From: Candidatus Pelagibacter sp. TMED118
Lineage (GTDB): Bacteria > Pseudomonadota > Alphaproteobacteria > Pelagibacterales > Pelagibacteraceae
NCBI GenBank assembly: GCA_002170205.2
Contig: NHFT02000003.1
Location: 18,922 to 82,921 of the forward strand
Direction of reading: 5' to 3'
DNA: 64,000 nucleotides
A program made the translations under genes and the position numbers. Below are positions 24,125 to 32,471 of the stretch, piece after piece. Every line of letters begins with the position of its first letter. The stretch's first letter is position 1. Below the pieces are notes generated by a model. It made no database searches. It was not told where the DNA came from and worked only from the letters and a program-made list of their open reading frames with translations.

Positions 24125-24708
24125 AATTAAAAGATATTTCTCTTAATACTAATTGGGTAAAGGCTGGTAACTCTTCATTTATTTACTTTGATGAAATTGG
24201 TTCAACTTTAGACATAGCTCTAGACCAAAAATATCAATCTAATTTTGTTGGAAGTATTGTTATAACCGATAATCAAACAAATGGGAGAGGTACTTATAAT
24301 AAGAGTTGGTTTTGTGAACCTTTTAAGGATTTAACTTTCAGTATTATATTAGGGAATCAATATAATTTTAGTCAAATCTTGGTTGACGAAGTATGTAAAT
24401 CAGTACTTCTAGTGTTAAAAAATCTTGGTATTGATGGATACAAAAAAGAACCTAATGATATATATATTGATGGAAAAAAAATTGCAGGTATTTTATTGTC
24501 TAATCTAAGCTCAATTAACGCATTACCTTATCAAGCTATAAGTATAGGTATGAATATAAATTCAAATTTAAATGGAATTGATTCATCTACAGAAGCAATT
24601 AGTACCTCACTTCTTCAGCAAACAGGACAAAATCATAATAGAGAGGATATTTTATGCAAATTAATTGAATCGATAGATAAAGCTATTCAAAAGCTGATAT
24701 ATCCGTGA
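24115..24708 (+). CDS. birA: biotin--[acetyl-CoA carboxylase] ligase
   Basis: This 197-aa enzyme of the BirA/LplA fold attaches biotin, through biotinyl-AMP, to carboxyl carrier proteins. It has the signature TNGRGTYNKSWF (about 60-71) and KEPNDIYIDGKKIAGILL (about 119-136), corresponding to the GRGRxGRxW and KWPND motifs. Trp of KWPND is Glu here. There is no N-terminal helix-turn-helix, so it is a ligase without repressor function, and no C-terminal SH3-like domain. The start is TTG at 24115, inside the end of the LysM gene; no other start codon precedes the core. It runs 26 bases into the convergent acyl-CoA dehydrogenase gene. Biotin would serve propionyl- or acetyl-CoA carboxylase. Confidence 0.85.
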   Translation: MQLKLKDISLNTNWVKAGNSSFIYFDEIGSTLDIALDQKYQSNFVGSIVITDNQTNGRGTYNKSWFCEPFKDLTFSIILGNQYNFSQILVDEVCKSVLLVLKNLGIDGYKKEPNDIYIDGKKIAGILLSNLSSINALPYQAISIGMNINSNLNGIDSSTEAISTSLLQQTGQNHNREDILCKLIESIDKAIQKLIYP

Positions 24709-25852
24709 TTTTTTGTCCAAGAATAAGAGTATGAATTTCATGAGTGCCCTCATATGTATATACAGTTTCAAGGTTCATCATATGTCTCATCACAGAATAA
24801 TCATCCATAATACCATTTGCCCCTAGAATTTCACGAGCACTTTTTGCGCAGTCTCTAGCAATTGCTACGTTATTTTTTTTCCCGAGCGATATATGTGAAA
24901 AGTCCAATGAACCATCATCTTTTAACTTACCTAATTGAATAGCTAGTAATTGTGCTTTAGTTATTTCTTGAACCATATTCACTAATTTTTGTTGCGTTAA
25001 TTGAAAACCTGCTATTGGTTTTGAAAATTGCTTTCTATCTTTACTGTAATTAAGTGCAACTTCATAACAATCAATTGCTGCACCTATAGTACCCCAAACA
25101 ATTGAATACCTAGCTTGCGTTAGACATGATAATGGTCCTTTTAAACCTTCAACACCAGGTAATCTATTACTATCAGATACTCTAACATCTTTCATAAATA
25201 ATTCTGAGGTGATAGAAGCTCTTAAGCTCATTTTGCCATGGATATTTGTTGAAGTAAATCCTTCCATTCCTTTTTCAAGCAAAAATCCTCTAACTACATC
25301 TTCTTCATCTTTTGCCCATACAACAGCAACATCAGCAATTGAGCCATTTGTAATCCACATTTTTGAGCCATTAATTATCCAATCATCGCCATCTTTAACT
25401 GCTTTTGTAGTCATTCCACTTGGATCAGATCCATGGTTTGATTCTGTAAGCCCAAAACAGCCTACTGCTTTTCCAGAGGCAAGCTTAGGAAGCCATTTTT
25501 CTTTTTGCTGTTCTGAACCATATTCAAAAATTGGATACATAACTAATCCACCCTGAACACTACAAACTGATCTTAAGCCGGAATCGCCTTTTTCAAGCTC
25601 TTGCATTATAAGACCATATGCAGTATTACTGATTTCACTTCCACCATATTTTTTTGGGAGCGTTGCTCCAAAAAAACCAAGCTCTCCCATCTTCCCAATT
25701 AATTCTTTTGGGAATGAGCCCTTTTCATAATACTCATTAACAATAGGTAAAAATTCTTTAACCACGAATTCGTTTGCAGTCTTCTGAATTAATAACTCTT
25801 CATCTGTTAAGAGTGATGTAATGTTACAAAAATCTGGTCCTATATATTTCAT
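24683..25852 (-). CDS. acyl-CoA dehydrogenase, glutaryl-CoA dehydrogenase-like
   Basis: This 389-aa flavoprotein oxidises an acyl-CoA and reduces ETF. The catalytic base is Glu368 in TYEGTHEIH. Arg94 in SGLRSVCSVQ, together with SLVM/GLVMYPI after it, is the pattern used by glutaryl-CoA dehydrogenases to hold the distal carboxylate. FGLTESNHGSDP and WITNGSIAD are FAD-site motifs of the family. Glutaryl-CoA oxidation (lysine or tryptophan breakdown, giving crotonyl-CoA) is thus the best guess. Electrons would leave via EtfAB and the membrane oxidoreductase encoded at 16-20 kb. It converges on and overlaps birA by 26 bases. Confidence 0.88.
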   Translation of the reverse strand: MKYIGPDFCNITSLLTDEELLIQKTANEFVVKEFLPIVNEYYEKGSFPKELIGKMGELGFFGATLPKKYGGSEISNTAYGLIMQELEKGDSGLRSVCSVQGGLVMYPIFEYGSEQQKEKWLPKLASGKAVGCFGLTESNHGSDPSGMTTKAVKDGDDWIINGSKMWITNGSIADVAVVWAKDEEDVVRGFLLEKGMEGFTSTNIHGKMSLRASITSELFMKDVRVSDSNRLPGVEGLKGPLSCLTQARYSIVWGTIGAAIDCYEVALNYSKDRKQFSKPIAGFQLTQQKLVNMVQEITKAQLLAIQLGKLKDDGSLDFSHISLGKKNNVAIARDCAKSAREILGANGIMDDYSVMRHMMNLETVYTYEGTHEIHTLILGQKITDISAFE

Positions 25853-25890
25853 GCTTTAAATTTAATTTATGTTAACTAGTGGATTTTAAA

Positions 25891-26670
25891 CTAAAAAAGT
25901 AAATCTGAAACCCCTTCAAATAAAGTAGAATTTGTGGCTATAATTGTATCTGTAACAAGTGTTTTCTTTTGATTATAAATAATTTTTTTATCGTTAATTG
26001 TTTTAAAAACACCCCCAGCTTCATTCACTAAACAATCTCCAGCACAAATATCCCATTCATTTTTTGGAGCAATAGTTGCAAATATATCGTATTTACCAGC
26101 ACTTACTAGTGCTAATTTATATGCCACACTTCCAATAGGATCAATTGAATTGAAATTATTTCTATAAGGCTCCCATTCTTTTCTTTTCACTTCACTTCTG
26201 CTAACAACTATAGATGATTCTACCAATGATCGTTTATCGCTTATTTTCATTTTAGTTCCATTATAATGAATACCTTTTCCTTTTTGACAGGAAAACATTT
26301 CATCTTTAGCAGGATTATAAATAACACCAACGACGGGCTCTCCTTTATTTACAAATGCAACACTAACAGAAAAATGTGGCACTCCATCGATAAACTCCTT
26401 GGTACCATCGAGGGGATCTACAATCCAAACACTATCTTTTGACAATCTTTCTTTTGTATCTACTGTTTCTTCTGACAACCAACCATGGTCAGGAAATTCT
26501 CCAGAAATAAATTGATATAAATATTGATCAGCTTTTTTATCTGCAATTGTTACTGGGTTATCAACACCTTTCATCATAATTTCTTTATTATCTTTTAAAA
26601 AGAAATCCATTAATATTTTTCCAGCATTTCTAGATGCGACTTTTGCTGCTATTAATTCTTCATTAAACAT
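25891..26670 (-). CDS. cysQ: 3'(2'),5'-bisphosphate nucleotidase CysQ
   Basis: This 259-aa magnesium-dependent phosphatase of the inositol monophosphatase superfamily shows the metal-site motifs Asp44 in TIADKKAD, SEE at 66-68, DPLDGTKEF (Asp85, Asp88) and EWDICAGD near residue 210. The combination DPLDGTKEF with WDICAGD is typical of CysQ/SAL1, which removes the 3'-phosphate of PAP formed in sulfate assimilation, rather than of SuhB. It lies 38 bases upstream of the acyl-CoA dehydrogenase gene on the same strand, and the two may be co-transcribed. Confidence 0.88.
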   Translation of the reverse strand: MFNEELIAAKVASRNAGKILMDFFLKDNKEIMMKGVDNPVTIADKKADQYLYQFISGEFPDHGWLSEETVDTKERLSKDSVWIVDPLDGTKEFIDGVPHFSVSVAFVNKGEPVVGVIYNPAKDEMFSCQKGKGIHYNGTKMKISDKRSLVESSIVVSRSEVKRKEWEPYRNNFNSIDPIGSVAYKLALVSAGKYDIFATIAPKNEWDICAGDCLVNEAGGVFKTINDKKIIYNQKKTLVTDTIIATNSTLFEGVSDLLF

Positions 26671-26819
26671 TAGGCTTGATTATATGTATTTTAAATGTAA
26701 ATTTCGTTAAATTAATATGAATTTGAGAGCGGAAGCAAATTTTGAAGCTAAAAGCAAAACAGTTTTTTATAATTTTTTTTTAAAGTAAAAGTTAATTTTC
26801 TTATAAAAAATTTCTTCTC

Positions 26820-26869
26820 AACCTCAATTCAAAAATAAATAGGTCAGTTAATACTGACATGAAGAGGTT
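26820..26869 (+). promoter_or_regulatory. RNase G/E leader structure masking the ribosome site
   Basis: AACCTC (26820-26825) can pair with GAGGTT (26864-26869), and between them GTCAGT (26843-26848) pairs with ACTGAC (26853-26858) around a TAAT loop. The outer stem contains the GAGG ribosome-binding sequence of the gene starting at 26878. A leader that hides the ribosome site fits feedback control by the RNase itself, as known for E. coli rne, but this is inference from pairing alone. The rest of the 207-base gap (26671-26819) is AT-rich with runs of T and A, and no other feature was recognised. Confidence 0.5.
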
Positions 26870-26877
26870 ATATAAAG

Positions 26878-28380
26878 ATGAAGAAAGAAATCTACATCAG
26901 CAAAGGAGTTGGTGAAACACGTATTGCCGTTAAAGAAAATGGTAAACTTGCGGAACTACATGTTGATAATCAATTACAAGAGAGAACAGTTGGTAACATT
27001 TATAAAGGAGTAGTAGAAAATGTTATTCCTGGTATGCAAGCAGCATTTGTAAATATTGGTCAAGGATCTAATGCTTTTTTGCCATTTTCAGAAATTTCAG
27101 ATCCAGAGTTAATTGCAGAAAAGAACGAAAAATCAAAAAACTCAAAAGAAATTGATGTGCTTTTACAGCCTGGACAAGAAATTATTGTTCAAGTAATTAA
27201 AGAACCATTTGATAAAAAAGGAGCTCGAGTTACAACTGAACTTTCTCTTGCAGGAAGATTTATCGTTTTAATACCAAAATCAAAATATATTGGTGTTTCT
27301 AAAAAAATGAGGGATAAATATGAGCGAAGACGCCTAAAGAAGATAGCATTAAGTATTAAGAAACCAGGATTAGGAATGATCCTTAGGACTGTCGCGGAAG
27401 GTAAAACAGATTCCCAAATAGAAAATGATTATAAAAACCTTACCGCTAAATATAATGATTTATTAAAAAACGCAGAAAAAAATAAAGCTCCGACACTAAT
27501 TCATAATGATTTGAAAGTTACCTCTAGTGTTTTAAGAGATTTAATTAGCGAAAAAGTAGAAAAAATCATTGTTGATTCAAAAGAAGACTATAAAAAAATT
27601 CAAAAAATGGTCAAAGAAGATGCGCTTGAGATTGGAGATGCATTAGAACATTATAAAAAAAGAGAACCTCTATTTAAACATAGTGGTATTGATAATTTGA
27701 TGATGAAGCTGTTAAGGAAGAAAGCGTGGCTTAAGAGTGGTGCATATTTAATCATAGAAAGAACCGAAGCTATGGTAGTTGTAGACGTCAATAGCGGAAA
27801 ATTTGTTGGTAAAAAAGGACATGAAGAAAATTCTTTAAAAATTAATTTGGAAGCAGCTAAAGAGGTGTGCGCTCAATTAAGACTAAGACACTTATCGGGA
27901 TTAATTCTTATAGACTTTATAGACATGATCAAACCTGAAAATAGAAAAAAAGTTTTCTTAGAAATGAAAAAAGAACTAAGAAAAGATCGTGCTAAGGTGG
28001 CAGTATCACAAATTTCAGAATTTGGAGTACTGGAGATGACTAGAGAGAGAACAGGTCTAAGTATAATCGATTCATTGACAGATTGTTGCGAGGTTTGTGC
28101 AGGAAATGGTAGAATTCTTTCTAAAGATACTTTACTCACTAGAATTGATTATTGGTTACGCGATTATAAAAAGAAATATAAGGACTTGAGACTAAAATTA
28201 TATTTACATCCAAGGTTAGCTGACTATCTAAAGAAAGAAAAGACACGAGATTACATAAGCTTAATGTGGAAAAATTTTATTTATTTAAAAGTAGTTACTG
28301 ATGATTCAATGAATAAGAATGAATTTAGATTTACAAAGATATCTGATTCTAAAGATATAACAAATGAAATAGGTACTTGA
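26878..28380 (+). CDS. rng: ribonuclease G/E family endoribonuclease
   Basis: This 500-aa endoribonuclease processes rRNA and degrades mRNA. It has the S1 RNA-binding domain (about 35-130, GNIYKGVVENVIPGMQAAFV), a 5'-sensor/RNase-H-like part, and the catalytic DNase-I-like domain with VDVNSGKFVG and GLILIDFIDM, whose acidic residues bind Mg. A zinc-link motif follows at Cys404-Cys407 (CEVCAGNGR), matching the E. coli numbering. There is no long C-terminal scaffold, so it resembles RNase G in size. It is followed by rplU and rpmA, a frequent neighbourhood for this family. Confidence 0.95.
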   Translation: MKKEIYISKGVGETRIAVKENGKLAELHVDNQLQERTVGNIYKGVVENVIPGMQAAFVNIGQGSNAFLPFSEISDPELIAEKNEKSKNSKEIDVLLQPGQEIIVQVIKEPFDKKGARVTTELSLAGRFIVLIPKSKYIGVSKKMRDKYERRRLKKIALSIKKPGLGMILRTVAEGKTDSQIENDYKNLTAKYNDLLKNAEKNKAPTLIHNDLKVTSSVLRDLISEKVEKIIVDSKEDYKKIQKMVKEDALEIGDALEHYKKREPLFKHSGIDNLMMKLLRKKAWLKSGAYLIIERTEAMVVVDVNSGKFVGKKGHEENSLKINLEAAKEVCAQLRLRHLSGLILIDFIDMIKPENRKKVFLEMKKELRKDRAKVAVSQISEFGVLEMTRERTGLSIIDSLTDCCEVCAGNGRILSKDTLLTRIDYWLRDYKKKYKDLRLKLYLHPRLADYLKKEKTRDYISLMWKNFIYLKVVTDDSMNKNEFRFTKISDSKDITNEIGT

Positions 28381-28413
28381 AAAGGAAGAAATTAGCTATT
28401 AAGTTCCCACGCT

Positions 28414-28773
28414 ATGTTTGCAATTGTTGAAATATATGGAAAGCAGTATAAAGTTGCTAAAGGCGACAAACTCTTAGTTAATTCTAAGATTGATATCGCT
28501 GAAGGTAAAACTATTAAATTTGAAAATGTCAAAGCTGTTTCGGATAAAGATAAAAATCTTTTTGATTCAAAAGATTTAGCCAAATATAATGTTAGTGCTA
28601 AAGTTCTTGAACATTCAAGGGACTCAAAGGTTACTATTATCAAAAAGAAAAGAAGAAAAGGCTATCAAAGAAAACGTGGACATAGACAAGACTTAACGTT
28701 ACTACAAATTCAGTCAATTTCAGCTACTAAAACAAAAAAAACAGCTGTTAAAAAAACTGAAGAAAAAAAATAA
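28414..28773 (+). CDS. rplU: 50S ribosomal protein L21
   Basis: This 119-aa protein begins MFAIVEIYGKQYKV, the canonical L21 start, and has KKRRKGYQRKRGHRQ, the conserved rRNA-binding tail of the domain. The last 18 residues (TKTKKTAVKKTEEKK) form a Lys-rich extension beyond the roughly 103 residues of E. coli L21. It lies between rng and rpmA, with rpmA beginning 12 bases after its stop, the usual rplU-rpmA operon. Confidence 0.96.
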   Translation: MFAIVEIYGKQYKVAKGDKLLVNSKIDIAEGKTIKFENVKAVSDKDKNLFDSKDLAKYNVSAKVLEHSRDSKVTIIKKKRRKGYQRKRGHRQDLTLLQIQSISATKTKKTAVKKTEEKK

Positions 28774-28785
28774 AAGGTATTAAAT

Positions 28786-29040
28786 ATGGCTCATAAGAAA
28801 GGACAAGGTAGTTCAAGAAACGGAAGAGATTCTAATGCAAAAAGACTAGGTGTCAAAGTATCTGATGGTCAGTCAATTCTTGCTGGTGGAATCATTATAA
28901 AACAACGTGGAACCAGATACCATCCTGGAAGAAATGTAAAAAGAGGTAATGATGATACCCTTTTTGCTACATCTCATGGCCTAGTTAAGTTTAGCAAAAA
29001 AGGTGGCACTACCTTTGTAAGCGTTGATGAATTAAATTAA
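28786..29040 (+). CDS. rpmA: 50S ribosomal protein L27
   Basis: This 84-aa protein starts [16 protein letters not shown], the conserved flexible L27 N-terminus that reaches the peptidyl transferase centre. It contains [10 protein letters not shown] and [15 protein letters not shown]. There is no N-terminal cleavable extension of the kind found in Firmicutes. It directly follows rplU and is 3 bases before mdh, so all appear to be on one message. Confidence 0.97.
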   Translation: MAHKKGQGSSRNGRDSNAKRLGVKVSDGQSILAGGIIIKQRGTRYHPGRNVKRGNDDTLFATSHGLVKFSKKGGTTFVSVDELN

Positions 29041-29043
29041 AAG

Positions 29044-29979
29044 ATGTCTAGACCTAAAATAGCATTAATTGGTGGCGGTCAAGTTGGTGGAAATATTGCA
29101 CTTTTATCCGCACAAAAAGAATTAGGTGATATAGTTATAGTAGATGTTCCCCAAGCTGAAAGTTTTATAAAAGGTAAAGCTTTGGATATTTCTCAATTAT
29201 TACCTCATGATGGATATGATTCTAAACTATCTGGGACTTCAAACTTTGAAGATATTAAAAACTCTGATGTTGTAGTTATTACTGCTGGATTTCCACGTCA
29301 ACCTGGAATGGATAGAGAAGATCTACTTCAAAAAAATCTTGATATTATGACAAATGTTGCTAATCAAGTTAAAAAATATGCGCCTGATTCATTTGTAATA
29401 GTAGTTTCTAATCCTCTAGATGCAATGGTATATGCATTTCACAAAATATCGGGCTTTCCAAAAAATAAAGTTGTTGGGATGGCTGGAGCATTAGACAGTA
29501 CAAGATTTCGATCATTTATTGCTGAGGCAACAAACCTATCATCTCAAGATGTAAACTGTATGGTTTTAGGTGGGCATGGCGATACTATGGTTCCTGTAAG
29601 CAGACTAGCTACAGTTGGAGGAGTTCCTCTAAGTTCGCTTTTAGATGAAGAAACCATAAAATCTATTGAAGACAGAACGAGATTTGGTGGAGGAGAAATT
29701 GTCAAACTTTTAGGAAAAGGTTCAGCTTTTTATGCCCCTGCTCAATCTGCAGTTGAAATGGTTGAAAGTTTCATTAGAGACAAAAAAAGGGTTATTCCTT
29801 GTGCTGCTTTGTGTGAAGGTGAATTTGGAGTTAACGGATATTTTATAGGAGTTCCAACAGTCATAGGCTGTGGTGGAGTAGAAAAAGTGCTTACCTTCGA
29901 TTTAAATGATGAAGAACAAAAAGCTTTAAATAATACTTTAACCGAAGTAGAAAAAACGGTTCAAGAAACAGGTTTATAA
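29044..29979 (+). CDS. mdh: malate dehydrogenase (LDH-like type)
   Basis: This 311-aa NAD-dependent enzyme interconverts malate and oxaloacetate. The Rossmann motif GGGQVGGN is at residues 10-17. AGFPRQPGMDREDLL carries the substrate Arg residues, and the catalytic His is in GGHGDTMVP (about 176-184). The Arg-Gln-Pro-Gly loop is typical of the LDH-like malate dehydrogenases of FCB bacteria and separates it from lactate dehydrogenase. It works with fumarase C encoded at 5.6 kb. It lies just downstream of rpmA and upstream of the exported DUF4412-like protein. Confidence 0.95.
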   Translation: MSRPKIALIGGGQVGGNIALLSAQKELGDIVIVDVPQAESFIKGKALDISQLLPHDGYDSKLSGTSNFEDIKNSDVVVITAGFPRQPGMDREDLLQKNLDIMTNVANQVKKYAPDSFVIVVSNPLDAMVYAFHKISGFPKNKVVGMAGALDSTRFRSFIAEATNLSSQDVNCMVLGGHGDTMVPVSRLATVGGVPLSSLLDEETIKSIEDRTRFGGGEIVKLLGKGSAFYAPAQSAVEMVESFIRDKKRVIPCAALCEGEFGVNGYFIGVPTVIGCGGVEKVLTFDLNDEEQKALNNTLTEVEKTVQETGL

Positions 29980-29983
29980 TATT

Positions 29984-30712
29984 TTGACTTTTTTAAAAGT
30001 TAAAATATTTTTAATCCCCCTTTTTACAACAATAATATTCTCCCAAAATACCTTTTTAGTTGAAACATCAGTTACTGCATCATTCAAAATGGGATCAATG
30101 AAATCTGAATCAAAAATTTTATATACTGAGCAAAATTATTTTTCTAAAGTCAAATTTTCGTTTAAAGGAAAAGGTGTTGCAAGGTTAATGAGTAGAGATA
30201 TGCATAATGGTACAATTATATCTTTTCAAGACTCTTCATTGAAAAAAATTGACTATAAGAAAAAAAAATTTACTTCTAGAACCCTTCAAGAAATTATTGC
30301 GGAAAAAAAAGAAAACCTTAACGCAGGCCAGAATGATAATTCAGAAACGAATGATGATGAAATAGAGAAATTTATGATTTCTGAAGTACCTGAAATTATA
30401 AATGGATTTGAAGCTTATAAACTTGTGATCGGAGATTCTAACAATACTCAGATATGGTTTACCAATACATCGACTGAACCTATTTTTGTAAAAATAATTA
30501 AAGAGCAAGTCAATAAGTTTGAAAATAATTGGTTTAGTTACTCGGAAAATTTCGCTAAATATGGAATTGATGAAAATGCTGTTATTGTAAAATTTTTTAC
30601 TAAAGACGATGATGGAAGTTTTGATTTTAACTTAATCACACATGAAGAAATAAGTTTTTCACCTGAAGCGTTTAAAATTCCCAAAAATTTTAAAAAGGTT
30701 AGAAAACTTTAA
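29984..30712 (+). CDS. exported protein, DUF4412-like
   Basis: This 242-aa protein starts with TTG four bases after mdh and has a signal peptide (MTFLKVKIFLIPLFTTIIFS) with probable cleavage before Gln21-Asn22. The mature part is beta-rich: METSVTASFKM-like strands, a segment around FKGKGVARLMSRDMHNG, and a Lys/Asn/Glu-rich linker near 105-120. The pattern of a reporter-like beta sheet with IWFTNTSTEPIFVKI resembles DUF4412 or LolA-like periplasmic proteins, but I am not certain of the family. Its stop codon interlocks with the convergent TPR gene stop in TTAA. Confidence 0.65.
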   Translation: MTFLKVKIFLIPLFTTIIFSQNTFLVETSVTASFKMGSMKSESKILYTEQNYFSKVKFSFKGKGVARLMSRDMHNGTIISFQDSSLKKIDYKKKKFTSRTLQEIIAEKKENLNAGQNDNSETNDDEIEKFMISEVPEIINGFEAYKLVIGDSNNTQIWFTNTSTEPIFVKIIKEQVNKFENNWFSYSENFAKYGIDENAVIVKFFTKDDDGSFDFNLITHEEISFSPEAFKIPKNFKKVRKL

Positions 30713-31446
30713 TTATTAATTAATGAATTTATCTTTCTATAAATCTCTTCTTCTCGTTTAAAAGGTCTTTCTAAAAGAATACCTATTTCAAATAACTCTT
30801 TTGCTTTTTTAGGATTGCCTAATGCAATATAAGTTTTACCAAGCCAATAATATGTTCCAATATAATTGGGATTTATTTTTATACTTTGCTCCAAATAAAA
30901 TTTAGCTTTTATAAATGAACCAATAGGTGGCTCAGAAAATAAAAAAGAAGCAATTCTTCTTGATGCTTTGCTTAAACTGGCCAACTTATAATGCCATTGT
31001 CCCATTATATTATAGCAAAATTCATCATTTGGCAGTAAATCGATAACCTTTAATGATAATTTTTCAATATTTTTTGATTGCTCTATTTGCTTTCTAATGC
31101 TTTCTTCTTCAACTGTTTTCCCAAGCGCGATCACGTACCACTTTAATACCTCTGAATTTTCTGAATTTAAATCATAAGCCTGTTGAATATATTTAAATGC
31201 TTTCTGAGCATTTTCTTTATCTTCATTTTTTTGTTTTGCCTGTTCTGACAAATAATGGTGAGCAATAGATAATCTTAAAAGAATATCAGTACTATTTGGA
31301 TATAAATCATTCAGTTGCTCTAGGGGAATTATGGTTTTATTAAAGTTTAATTCACTAAAATCTTTATCTATTAATGAAAAATCTTGCGAAAATACAATAC
31401 TATAAAAGCAAGGGATTATAAATATAAATTTAATTGAAAAGTTCAA
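30709..31446 (-). CDS. exported RMDN-like TPR protein
   Basis: This 245-aa protein has a signal peptide ending SIVFS before Gln21, followed by helical TPR repeats: AQKAFKYIQQAYDLNSEN, then AKFYLEQSIKINPNYIGTYYWLG, then KKAKELFEIG. The segment IMGQWHYKLA...RRIASFLFSEPP matches the distinctive centre of the 'regulator of microtubule dynamics' (RMDN) TPR family, of which bacterial exported versions exist. The start is TTG at 31446, overlapping the previous stop codon as TTGA. It is the last gene of the sprA group. A protein-protein docking role in the periplasm is likely; partners are unknown. Confidence 0.75.
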   Translation of the reverse strand: MNFSIKFIFIIPCFYSIVFSQDFSLIDKDFSELNFNKTIIPLEQLNDLYPNSTDILLRLSIAHHYLSEQAKQKNEDKENAQKAFKYIQQAYDLNSENSEVLKWYVIALGKTVEEESIRKQIEQSKNIEKLSLKVIDLLPNDEFCYNIMGQWHYKLASLSKASRRIASFLFSEPPIGSFIKAKFYLEQSIKINPNYIGTYYWLGKTYIALGNPKKAKELFEIGILLERPFKREEEIYRKINSLINN

Positions 31447-32471
31447 GGATAAAATCTATATATCACGGGTTGGTGATCAGATATTCTATTTGATACATTA
31501 GAATTTGAAAGCCCTGTTTCAGCGGGTAACTGTATAACACTAGTAGCAGAAGTTGCATCAAATGTTAACATAGATTGATTGATAATAATATGATCAAAGT
31601 GAGCAGCAGAGTAGGAACTTGTCCATCCTTGCCATGAATATCCATTTGCAGGACCTTCAAGAATATTTAAATCTGTAAGTCTAAATGAGTTTGCAGAATC
31701 GAAAGATGCTGAATCAGTAAATGGGCTTAATGTTGGGTTGGTAGTACTTTGGGAACCAACATTATTAAAATCGCCGACCAATATAACGTTATCATTTTCT
31801 CTACTATTGATTAAATAATCTGATAAAAGAAGGCTAGCGTGATGTCGTCTGGTAGCTTCATTTGTTAAATCATTAGCATCGTAAGAATCACTTCCACAAC
31901 ACTTGTAGTGAACATTAATGACATAAAGGTTCATAGTTTTGGTACCGTCGGTCCATGTCAAATAGCTTTCCATTGGAGGTCTGCTTGCAAACTGATATAA
32001 CTTACAATTGAGATAATCACCAGCACAATCACTTGAAGAATTTGGCGTATCAGCCCATAATTCATTTTTAGAAATGTATGTAACATTTTCATTTTTATAT
32101 ACAAGGGCAAAGCCAAGATTGCCAGACTCTTCATCCAAAACATATGAATAATTTGGCATTGAGTTTACCATAGCGATAAGGTCTGATTCACTTGAAATTT
32201 CTTGCATTAAATAAATATCAGCATTCCATTTTTCTAATAGATTTTTTACATAATCTACTGAAGTAGAGTGTTGAGGAAATTGTCTAATGTTCCAAGTTAC
32301 AACTTCAACTTGATTCGCAATATTATAATTTATGGCATTGGGGAGCTCATATGGATTGGTATTATCTTCACCATCTCCATTATCACTATCAGTTGGTGTT
32401 GAAGATCCTCCACCTCCAGAGCACGAAATGACAAAAATAAATAATAAAAAAAATTTAAGAACTTTTTCCAT
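31443..32471 (-). CDS. lipoprotein endonuclease/exonuclease/phosphatase
   Basis: This 342-aa protein has a lipoprotein signal (Cys17 in VISCSGGGGSS), a Gly/Ser/Asp-rich linker (18-40), then an EEP (DNase-I-like) domain. Visible motifs are VVTWNIRQFP (metal-site Asn), LMQEISS (Glu), VINVHYKCCG (His), GDFNNVGS (Asp-x-Asn), HFDHIIIN and SDHQPVIY (Asp-His). All catalytic positions of the DNase I/sphingomyelinase superfamily are kept, so it is probably an active surface or periplasmic nuclease or phosphoesterase, perhaps for DNA-derived phosphate. It overlaps the cyclase gene by 17 bases and the TPR gene by 4. Confidence 0.85.
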   Translation of the reverse strand: MEKVLKFFLLFIFVISCSGGGGSSTPTDSDNGDGEDNTNPYELPNAINYNIANQVEVVTWNIRQFPQHSTSVDYVKNLLEKWNADIYLMQEISSESDLIAMVNSMPNYSYVLDEESGNLGFALVYKNENVTYISKNELWADTPNSSSDCAGDYLNCKLYQFASRPPMESYLTWTDGTKTMNLYVINVHYKCCGSDSYDANDLTNEATRRHHASLLLSDYLINSRENDNVILVGDFNNVGSQSTTNPTLSPFTDSASFDSANSFRLTDLNILEGPANGYSWQGWTSSYSAAHFDHIIINQSMLTFDATSATSVIQLPAETGLSNSNVSNRISDHQPVIYRFYP

